DNA from: Aliidiomarina quisquiliarum
Lineage (GTDB): Bacteria > Pseudomonadota > Gammaproteobacteria > Enterobacterales > Alteromonadaceae
NCBI RefSeq assembly: GCF_023922585.1
Contig: NZ_JAMFTN010000051.1
Span: 1 to 62,601 of the forward strand
Length of the DNA stretch: 62,601 nucleotides
Reading direction: 5' to 3'
Part shown: one piece after another, positions 57,201 through 62,601 of the stretch
How positions within the stretch are numbered: the first letter of the stretch is position 1
Layout: every line of letters starts with the position of its first letter
The notes under the pieces: model-generated
Databases searched by the model: none
Told to the model about the DNA's origin: nothing
What the model saw: only the letters and a program-made list of their open reading frames with translations
Program-made: the position numbers and the translations under genes

Positions 57201-58433
57201 GGTGTCACAAAAAATATCACCAACAATAGTTCCACCATTATTTTCAATATGTGGGGCGGTCACATTACCTGTAATAATACCTTGCCAATTAATGGTGACT
57301 AAAGCCGTGGCGGTGGCATTGCCTTCAATACCCGCATTAGAGCTTGCTAAGGTGATAGTGGTCCCGTAAACATCGCCAATAATATTGTTACCACTACCAA
57401 GGACTACATCATTAGCGGCAGACACATCGCCAGTAATAAGAGAGTTGGAAGGCGCCATAGTAATATTCTCAGCGTCCACATTACCGACTACGGAGCTGCC
57501 ACTGGCTAAGGTAAAGTCTCCACCAGCACTCATATTGCCAACTAAAGTTACCGGGCTATTGGTAGTAATATTACCACCTGCAGAGATATTGCCGTTAATG
57601 GCAGCGCCACTACCAAGAGCAATGTTGTTTGATGCCGTTAGGTCACCATTCACTACACTATTACTTGCTTGTATGGTGATATTGGTGGCGTCGATACTGC
57701 CGTTGAGCGTGTTTGCTGAGCCTAAAGTAACGCTAGGTGAGTTAATGTTTCCAGTTATTTGAGTGCTGCTGCCCGTTGTTAGCGTACTGGTGGCGTTAAT
57801 ATAGCCATTTACGGTATTGCTTGAGCCTAACGAGACAGTTTGAGCGTTTACATTTGACAACAAAACATTACTGCCAGTGGTTAGGTTGATAGTGTTAATT
57901 AGCCCGCCAACGGAGGAGCCATTTCCTAGGGTAATGCTGTCGGCTTCAATGCCCCCACTAATAGCAACATTGTTACCCGTTGAGTTGACGCTACTCGCCA
58001 CGTTGACAGAGCCGGTCATAGTGTTTTCACCACCAAAAGTGGCAGAGTTAGCCGTTATATTGCCGATTAGCGTGCCATTATATCCGAGAGTCACTTTGCC
58101 CGTCGAAGCTACTATATTGGCTTCAATTTTAACGCCGGTGCTGCTATTTAAATTTCCGGTTACGTTAATAGCTAATTTGTTGGGGCCACCATTCACATTC
58201 ACTTTTGCATTACTGAAGTTTGCCGTACCGTTGATGTTTAACGTAACGAGTGCACTACCGTTAATATTAACAATGTCGTCATTTGATAAATTTAAGTTGT
58301 TACAGGTGACAACACGACTGCTTCTTGAACAGCCATTGGGTAAACTCCCATTCGGTAACACATAAGTGGCCGCCTCTGCCACTCCAGCAAACAAAAGCAC
58401 CAAGGCCAAAGCCCATTTAAATTTAAGACTCAT
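54279..58433 (-). CDS. mshQ: MshQ-like secreted or surface protein
   Basis: 1384 residues with a signal peptide (MSLKFKWALALVLLFAGVAEA). Residues about 40-420 are a series of short Gly/Asn/Ser/Thr repeats with the form (x)GSxxxINGN(I/V)xAxx, as in bactofilin/polymer-forming beta-helices. About 480-700 form a second beta-rich region (CSQAFSDMMGYG, FLYSGASF, INIGEKTHYEGGIVSAGTVE). The C-terminal about 600 residues resemble the DUF6701 domain of MshQ proteins. Last gene of mshD-O-P-Q on the minus strand; overlaps mshP by 11 bp. Role in pilus function is not established. Confidence 0.85.
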   Translation of the reverse strand: MSLKFKWALALVLLFAGVAEAATYVLPNGSLPNGCSRSSRVVTCNNLNLSNDDIVNINGSALVTLNINGTANFSNAKVNVNGGPNKLAINVTGNLNSSTGVKIEANIVASTGKVTLGYNGTLIGNITANSATFGGENTMTGSVNVASSVNSTGNNVAISGGIEADSITLGNGSSVGGLINTINLTTGSNVLLSNVNAQTVSLGSSNTVNGYINATSTLTTGSSTQITGNINSPSVTLGSANTLNGSIDATNITIQASNSVVNGDLTASNNIALGSGAAINGNISAGGNITTNSPVTLVGNMSAGGDFTLASGSSVVGNVDAENITMAPSNSLITGDVSAANDVVLGSGNNIIGDVYGTTITLASSNAGIEGNATATALVTINWQGIITGNVTAPHIENNGGTIVGDIFCDTRTGLIRECLTASSGGTSGSAGIDSCSQAFSDMMGYGVIGDTSFTYGNKATINNTDITGSIGNSPTPSGQVAPVPTSFPGLQPSSFPSFNTGSTNKNNATNIAPGSYGEISTSNHSSTSGGTYYIDKVSLTSSSAKMTLAAGQYYINSVVLDSQSELLLDSGNYFINTVDIADQAEINLVPGASVNIFLGTSLASGTNSKINKNGTVSGLAIFLYSGASFTLAKDQGDHNNRFTGLIYSPFTNTTINIGEKTHYEGGIVSAGTVELGDKVKIDFDAVTTKEQILEAAGCSALPPDPVLDHYRIVLHEQELVSCYAAPVTIKACENASCSSPFVGAVTGEVNSTAANSKWKGVAANSAGFSFSGGEATLGLDLIVGGTTSVSLSNLAPATTNTTQCVDSTGTPLPNCNITFKTAGLLVSALSPFAGDDFNVTIRAVETNTETGACEARVEGSKTVNLGVECVNPSSCMTDQVFNANGTSVDLYNQGSSVPSTSVSLIFNAAGEATFNANYTDVGLLKFNASLDIAADASDPNVPEPATTLTGTGGVVVRPYTLIAQGLNDDLSPWTATAATGDGFKAAGENFFLAIQSLNAQGNPTPNFGNEIAAAEGSVAFHSIQFPTIAHDPSMASHLTFGQTFVPLPNVEGALVNQGVVWNEAGTVNLTAALTGNSYLGAGDAFERPARPVGRFYPHHFILKSSEVRNSCSVGDFSYMADPNIGINFEIHAVNKTDGLLTNYGNGDSSTTGHYVGSAVAGVNQTVYPLLGRLNSVFNAAWDKGILIEDLTTVAFARPASTTPDGPFDNLEVYIEMSGAEDGRGFVSSNNEKLQGSLSLKYGRMVLESVSGPEDQNLNVVLNTEFWNGTSFVINSSDRCTDFDPAELAIIPGTNPNSIESAPGLIAGVVHSGSVTPGELYWQEPTGGTLPGQFNFEYNAPEWLRFDWGRVGDLNGTNQNPQATAGFGLYRGNDKIIFSLERNF

Positions 58434-58887
58434 CGCGGGCCTCCACTAATAGTTGGCGGGAGAATGTTTGGCCGGCGGCGGTGCATTGGCCGGTGCTTAA
58501 TATGCGGAAGTGGTGGCCAACAAATGGGGTTACTGCTAGCGAGTCGCAGCGCACTTGAACACTGCAATTAGTAAGGCCTGTGGTGTTGAAACTGTAGGTG
58601 CCGTAGGGGGGTAGGCTTTGTATATGCACGTTTTCGTCGCGGGCGGGGCATATATTTGCCGCGCCTGGGTTATCAAGCGGAAACAACTCGGTTAAAAAAA
58701 CTTCAATACCACTTTGCGCCGCATGGTGCGCACGAGCACCGTACACTTCAGTAATGGTACTGGTTGCGCTGTCGTTTAAAAGCCGAATAAGAGCGGCACC
58801 AATAACGCTCATCACCACAATAATAAACACAGCGATCATTAACGCGCTGCCCTGTTGGTGTTTGCTAACATTGCTTTTAAGGCACAT
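58423..58887 (-). CDS. mshP: MSHA biogenesis protein MshP
   Basis: About 154 residues from the ATG at 58887; a start at 58944 would add a leader without membrane features. One N-terminal helix (SALMIAVFIIVVMSVIGAAL) preceded by basic residues, like the PilX/GspK type. Cys-rich head (CPARD, CSVQVRC, CTAAGQ). Overlaps mshO and mshQ by 11 bp each. Confidence 0.83.
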   Translation of the reverse strand: MCLKSNVSKHQQGSALMIAVFIIVVMSVIGAALIRLLNDSATSTITEVYGARAHHAAQSGIEVFLTELFPLDNPGAANICPARDENVHIQSLPPYGTYSFNTTGLTNCSVQVRCDSLAVTPFVGHHFRILSTGQCTAAGQTFSRQLLVEARDES

Positions 58888-59713
58888 TGGGTACAAATAC
58901 CTCGTGTTGAATGCGTAACGGTTCGGTGTCGTTGGCACGGCCAAAGCGGAAGTCGATTTGTACTAAACTGTTGCGCTGTAAAGTGGCCGGCAATACATAA
59001 AAAGGCACTTGGTTTGAACTAAAGTCGTTATAAAGCTGCTGTGCCATTACTTCAGCAGAAGCACTGCTAAGCTGGCTAAATGTACGTTGGGTGTTATGAA
59101 AACCATAGCCCTTGAAGCGCGTTAAAGTGCCGCTTGCAGAGGCCGTGCGCGATACACACCAACTTACCGGTTGTTCGGTAATGAAAAAACGTCGGGCAAG
59201 GCTACCGGTTGGAAAAGTGGGGGTGCCAGCAAAGGTAAACTCGGTTAAGCCAGGGTTTGTATGCGCTGTGGTGCCAGTTATTTGTTTCCGCCGCGGTGTG
59301 GCAACGTTATAAATAAGCGCATGGTTAGTGGCATATACATACAAATATTGGTTAATAATGGTTTGGCCCGGCTCTAATAGAGGCGTTACGCCAATAAAGG
59401 CGTTGCTTGCGAAGGGGCCTGGCCGAGGTAGCTGTACATAACTACTACTAGCAATAATAGGTACAAATTCAATACAACTGTAATTGGTACCATTAATTAC
59501 CCGCACACTGCGAGGTAACGAGTTACGCAGTTCGCGGCTAAGGCGTTCAACGGCAAAGCGGCTTTGGTTTAGCAGTTGGTCGCGGCCCACCGCGTCGGTG
59601 AATACTTTGGCGCCCAAGCCTAAATAACTAAAACTAAAGGTGCCAATGATTGCCAATAGCACAATAACAATAATAAGCTCGATAAGGGTAAAGCCTTGGT
59701 TACGCATGGCCAT
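58877..59713 (-). CDS. mshO: Minor prepilin MshO
   Basis: 278 residues. Prepilin leader MAMRNQG before [17 protein letters not shown], then SRFAVERLSRELRNSLPRSV, a segment conserved in MshO/PilW types. Stop overlaps mshP by 11 bp; start shares a base with the mshD stop. Minor pilin of the MSHA tip or priming complex. Confidence 0.9.
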   Translation of the reverse strand: MAMRNQGFTLIELIIVIVLLAIIGTFSFSYLGLGAKVFTDAVGRDQLLNQSRFAVERLSRELRNSLPRSVRVINGTNYSCIEFVPIIASSSYVQLPRPGPFASNAFIGVTPLLEPGQTIINQYLYVYATNHALIYNVATPRRKQITGTTAHTNPGLTEFTFAGTPTFPTGSLARRFFITEQPVSWCVSRTASASGTLTRFKGYGFHNTQRTFSQLSSASAEVMAQQLYNDFSSNQVPFYVLPATLQRNSLVQIDFRFGRANDTEPLRIQHEVFVPNVP

Positions 59714-60315
59714 TAGTAATTACCCCGAATGCTACTAAATAGGAAGTTTTGGCCCATGGGTGTGGTAACGGTTATTTGCACCCGCTTAAATGACGGTGGA
59801 ATGGGAACTGGCGTTACACAAGTTCCGCTGGCAGTGCTGTAACACACGTGAATACTGTAAGAAAAACCCGGGTAGCGGGCGCTAAGGTCGCCGCCAAGGC
59901 TGTCGGTCATATTATTTAAGCCGTGGTAGTCGTCGACGTCGTTAAATTCGTCACGAGCTTCGCCATCGGGGCCCAAAACGCCAGTGCCAGAAAGCATATT
60001 TGTGCAAGACGGTGCGCCGATTTCACCACAACGAATAGCGCCACCCGCGTGGTCGCTGTTGTGGTCAAAGCTTTTGCTGGAAATTTCGTTCATTAGGGCA
60101 ATGCCAAGCTCGGCGGCACGCATTTGCAATAGGGGCTCGGCGCTGCGTTTGGCTTGGGGAAATAACAAAACTGTAAGTAACGACAATACAATGCCTAAGG
60201 TAACAATGCCCACGATAATTTCGATCAGGGTAAAGCCACCTTGTCGTGCTATGGTTTGTGCATTCTTCAGCATGACAGCATTCCATTTGTTGGTGTTCAT
60301 TCCAACCCTTAGCAT
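59713..60315 (-). CDS. mshD: Minor prepilin MshD
   Basis: 200 residues from the ATG at 60315; a start at 60300 is equally likely, with AAGGG just upstream. Prepilin segment QGG then FTLIEIIVGIVTLGIVLSLL. Contains MRAAELGIALMNEISSKSFD and Cys pairs (RCGEIGAPSC, CYSTASGTC). First gene of the minus-strand mshD-O-P-Q run; divergent from mshC with about a 100-bp gap. Confidence 0.87.
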   Translation of the reverse strand: MLRVGMNTNKWNAVMLKNAQTIARQGGFTLIEIIVGIVTLGIVLSLLTVLLFPQAKRSAEPLLQMRAAELGIALMNEISSKSFDHNSDHAGGAIRCGEIGAPSCTNMLSGTGVLGPDGEARDEFNDVDDYHGLNNMTDSLGGDLSARYPGFSYSIHVCYSTASGTCVTPVPIPPSFKRVQITVTTPMGQNFLFSSIRGNY

Positions 60316-60418
60316 ACAACGGAATGAATAAGATTCATATTATGCAAGTGCTTAAAACTTGTACGAAATAGGTATTGTTGTCATCATTGCTGTGTTGTTA
60401 CTGGGTAAGGACTCTAAA

Positions 60419-60874
60419 GTGAGCAAAAACAACTCTAACGCCATGGGCTTTACGTTAATTGAATTGATTATTGTTATCGTTGTGCTTGGCATTTTAGCCG
60501 TTACAGCGGTACCTCGCTTTATGGCGAGCGACCCTAGTACTGAAATGGCCACCGTTGAGGCGCGTTTAATGGGCTTATTACGTTTACAGCAACAGCGCGC
60601 CATGCAAGACACAGCCAATTTTGGTTATGGCGTAAGTATGGGCGCAAACAAGGTAACAACACTGCCTGTAGAAGCCGAACGCGACATTAACCTAGATGCG
60701 GTGGCTGTTTCGGGATTAAATACGGGTTTGTATTTTAATAGTAAGGGCTGCCCAGTGCCTTCGGGGGGCGGTGTGTGTGGGGTTGCCGCGCGCGAAATTA
60801 CAATTACTGCGGGTAGTTTAACCAGAAACATTTGTGTGCAGTCGCAGGGTTATATTCGCTTAGGCAGCTGCTGA
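60419..60874 (+). CDS. mshC: Minor prepilin MshC
   Basis: 151 residues from a GTG at 60419, chosen because GTAAGG sits 8 bp upstream and gives a normal leader (MSKNNSNAMG before [20 protein letters not shown]). The longer frame from a TTG at 60359 has an odd extra hydrophobic stretch. Cys pair GCPVPSGGGVC and CVQSQG...SC. Oriented opposite to mshD-O-P-Q, unlike the co-directional order in Vibrio and Shewanella. Confidence 0.85.
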   Translation: MSKNNSNAMGFTLIELIIVIVVLGILAVTAVPRFMASDPSTEMATVEARLMGLLRLQQQRAMQDTANFGYGVSMGANKVTTLPVEAERDINLDAVAVSGLNTGLYFNSKGCPVPSGGGVCGVAAREITITAGSLTRNICVQSQGYIRLGSC

Positions 60875-60895
60875 TTTAGCAAAACCGCCGTAAAC

Positions 60896-60915
60896 CCTCG
60901 CCCGAAAGGGCGGGG
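60896..60915 (-). repeat. Subterminal hairpin of the IS200/IS605 element
   Basis: CCTCGCCC-GAAA-GGGCGGGG: 8-bp stem with one wobble pair and a GAAA loop, 25 bp beyond the tnpA stop. IS200/IS605 ends carry such subterminal hairpins, recognised by TnpA as single-stranded DNA. It probably marks the tnpA-side end of the element. Confidence 0.6.
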
Positions 60916-60939
60916 ATATAAGGCGGGGCGCAAAGCGCT

Positions 60940-61368
60940 TTACTCAATCGCTGTTTGACTTTCGATATACGCCTTTAATGTGTCAATGGTTGCGCCGCCA
61001 GCGGTACAAGCAAAGTAGGAGCGTGACCACAGGGCTGCACTTTTACTTTGTCTTGCTAGGTGGCTATTTTGCAGCCTCAACAGGCGAGACGAAACAGATT
61101 TAAGGTTATTGACCATTATGCTGACGGCCAGCTTGGGCGGGAAAGCAATCAGCAAGTGAACATGATCGGCTTCGCCGTTCATTTCTAGTAAATCGCATTC
61201 CAGCTTTACGCAAGCCGATTCAAATGCCTCGCGCAACTGACCGATCATTGCATCATCAAACAGCTTGCGTCTGTACTTGGTGGTAAACACCAAATGAACA
61301 ACTAATTTACTGACGCTATGGCGCTTGCGTAGATAACCCGATAGTGCGATTTTGTCTTGCTCACTCAC
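60940..61368 (-). CDS. tnpA: IS200/IS605 transposase TnpA
   Basis: 142 residues, Y1 HUH single-strand transposase. HUH motif ADHVHLLI (His69, His71). The catalytic Tyr is at about 134 in LKAYIESQ. It begins MSEQDKIALSGYLRKRHSV with VHLVFTTKYRRKLF. Length is typical (about 130-150). It appears intact. Confidence 0.95.
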   Translation of the reverse strand: MSEQDKIALSGYLRKRHSVSKLVVHLVFTTKYRRKLFDDAMIGQLREAFESACVKLECDLLEMNGEADHVHLLIAFPPKLAVSIMVNNLKSVSSRLLRLQNSHLARQSKSAALWSRSYFACTAGGATIDTLKAYIESQTAIE

Positions 61369-61425
61369 TTTACTTTACCTGTTTCAAGCCATATAATACG
61401 GGCATTATACTAATGAGCGCTTAAT

Positions 61426-62493
61426 ATGTTAAGAGCTACTAAAGTACGCATCTACCCTACGCCTGAACAAGCTGAGTTTCTAGTGGCTCAGTTTGGTGCG
61501 GTGCGCTTTGCGTACAATAAAGCTCTGCATATTAAGACGCATGCTTACCGCTTGCACGGCATCAACCTAAGCCCTAAAAAGGACTTAAAACCTCTGCTGG
61601 CCGTGGCTAAGAAATCAAGAAAGTACCATTGGTTAAAGCTGTATGATTCTATTGCCTTGCAGCAAGCGGTAATTAATCTGCATACAGCCTTTGATCGTTT
61701 CTTTGATCCAAAGGTAAAAGCACACTACCCCAAGTTTAAGCGCAGACATGGCAAGCAAAGCAGCTATCATTGCGTGGGCATAAAGGTGCTTGATGGTGCA
61801 ATTAAGCTGCCCAAAATGCAGCCCATTAAGGCCAAGCTGCACCGTGAAATCAGCGGCACAGTTAAAAGCATTACAGTCACGCTCAGCGCTACCGGAAAAT
61901 ACTACGCATCAATATTGGTTGATGATGGGCTTGAAGCACCACAACCTATCCATTCGGTCGAAAAGGTGGTCGGTATTGATCTTGGCATTGCTCACTTTGC
62001 CATTGAGTCCAGAGGTAAGAAAAAAACCAATCCGCGCTTTTTGAAGCGTGCAGCCAGAAATTTAAGGCGCAAGCAGCGCCAGTTATCACGCAAGAAAAAA
62101 GGCAGTGCCAATCGCGCCAAAGCTCGCTTAATTGTGGCTAAAGCCTATGAAAAAGTAACCAATGCTCGGTCTGATTTTCAGCATAAATACTCTCGAACTC
62201 TTGTTGACGAAAACCAAGCGGTGATAGTCGAGACGCTTAAATCAGCCAATATGATGAAAAATCGCAAACTGGCAAAACATATCGCTGATGCCTCATGGCA
62301 TAGTTTTGTTGTGAAGCTGGAATACAAAGCCAAAGAACAGGGCAAGCATGTGATTAAGCTGGATCAGTGGTACGCCAGCTCAAAAACCTGCAATGGCTGT
62401 AAGCATAAAGTTAAAGATATGCCTTTGTCGGTACGCACATGGAGTTGCCCATCATGCGGCAGAGTCGGTATTGATCGTTATCTACTACAATAA
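61426..62493 (+). CDS. tnpB: TnpB RNA-guided nuclease homologue, C-terminally truncated
   Basis: 355 residues (intact TnpB is usually about 370-400). N-terminal HTH/WED-like part RATKVRIYPTPEQAEFLV, RuvC-I Asp in VVGIDLGIAHF (near 184), RuvC-II Glu in VIVETLKSANM (near 267), zinc ribbon CNGCKH and CPSCG (near 324 and 342). After CPSCG the expected RuvC-III HDRD(I/V)NAA block is replaced by RVGIDRYLLQ and a stop. The third catalytic Asp and the terminal helix are missing, so cleavage is probably lost. Confidence 0.9.
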   Translation: MLRATKVRIYPTPEQAEFLVAQFGAVRFAYNKALHIKTHAYRLHGINLSPKKDLKPLLAVAKKSRKYHWLKLYDSIALQQAVINLHTAFDRFFDPKVKAHYPKFKRRHGKQSSYHCVGIKVLDGAIKLPKMQPIKAKLHREISGTVKSITVTLSATGKYYASILVDDGLEAPQPIHSVEKVVGIDLGIAHFAIESRGKKKTNPRFLKRAARNLRRKQRQLSRKKKGSANRAKARLIVAKAYEKVTNARSDFQHKYSRTLVDENQAVIVETLKSANMMKNRKLAKHIADASWHSFVVKLEYKAKEQGKHVIKLDQWYASSKTCNGCKHKVKDMPLSVRTWSCPSCGRVGIDRYLLQ

Positions 62494-62575
62494 TTATTTC
62501 TTCTACAAAGTAAATAAGGAATCATTTACAAAGCATATCCATCTATATAGAATCACTATCTAGTACAATTCTACA
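62479..62575. repeat. Two direct repeats at the 3' end of tnpB
   Basis: TATCTACTACAAT (62479-62491) and TATCTAGTACAAT (62557-62569) match at 12 of 13 positions; each is followed by TTCTACA (62501-62507 and 62569-62575). The first copy contains the last codons of tnpB. They may be binding repeats at the end of another mobile element that disrupted tnpB, or remnants of the IS right end. Confidence 0.5.
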
Positions 62576-62601
62576 GTGTATGAGATAGCCTAATGAAAGT
62601 C

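Larger units (their letters stand above)
60890..62500. mobile_element. IS200/IS605-family insertion element, divergent tnpA/tnpB
   Basis: Spans a tnpA (minus) and tnpB (plus) separated by 57 bp, with a subterminal hairpin on the tnpA side. The right end could not be found because tnpB is damaged at its 3' end. Right boundary approximate. Confidence 0.8.

Noticed and set aside
54448-58365. Multiple long open frames on the plus strand opposite mshQ.
   Set aside because: They arise from the repetitive codons of mshQ; no ribosome sites and no recognisable domains.
60940-61368. Whether the TnpA could be the RAYT that mobilises the GTAG REPs.
   Set aside because: It is a short, IS200/IS605-type TnpA paired with tnpB and not flanked by the REPs; RAYTs are usually longer, solitary and REP-flanked.

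Overview
The window looks like chromosomal DNA of a marine gammaproteobacterium of the Alteromonadales type. The evidence is a complete MSHA (mannose-sensitive haemagglutinin) type IV pilus cluster downstream of a uvrA-MFS-ssb block, a GspE-like MshE with c-di-GMP-binding motifs, and typical gammaproteobacterial Upp, GlsB, Tdk, MacAB and PyrC. Idiomarinaceae or a close relative is my best guess; genus is not settled. I see no rRNA, tRNA or CRISPR array.

Layout. (1) 1-9307 is housekeeping: upp(-), an AbgT-family transporter, a small periplasmic solute-binding protein, glsB and uvrA (-, one operon), a YajR-like MFS transporter and ssb. (2) 9525 to about 28000 is a genomic island. It opens with three overlapping tyrosine-recombinase genes and a small coiled-coil protein (a Tn554-like mobility module with an extra recombinase). 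The cargo is a HEPN-type protein, a small HTH-like protein behind a perfect palindrome, and a type I restriction-modification operon (hsdM, hsdS, trlF-like PHP/ATPase, AlbA_2/HATPase gene, hsdR, YgjP-like metallopeptidase). (3) 28001-28565 is non-coding border DNA with an FNR-like palindrome and a terminator. (4) 28566-38302 holds a lipoprotein/EAL signalling pair, an adenosine deaminase-like gene, tdk, macAB and pyrC with a large 5' hairpin. (5) 38507-60874 is the MSHA cluster: mshI (two genes), J, K, L, M, N, E, G, F and B, then five tandem mshA-type pilin genes, a six-repeat Calx-beta-like lipoprotein, mshQ-P-O-D on the opposite strand, and mshC divergent from mshD. (6) 60890-62601 is an IS200/IS605 element with divergent tnpA and tnpB; the tnpB has lost its C-terminal catalytic Asp.

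How the parts connect. The island is a mobile defence unit: recombinases for movement, restriction-modification plus embedded ATPases for defence, and a candidate autoregulated switch in front. The MSHA region assembles a retractable surface pilus. Its motor ATPase MshE carries c-di-GMP-binding motifs, and a membrane EAL phosphodiesterase paired with a binding lipoprotein lies only 9 kb upstream. The five pilins share an almost invariant N-terminus, have divergent C-terminal regions, and are separated by a duplicated block of REP hairpins and terminators. That suggests recent expansion and possibly pilin variation.

Most interesting items: the five-pilin array with its REP/terminator modules, the three-recombinase defence island, the trlF/AlbA_2 insertion inside the restriction operon, the GTAG-REP family with covarying stems, and the terminally damaged TnpB.
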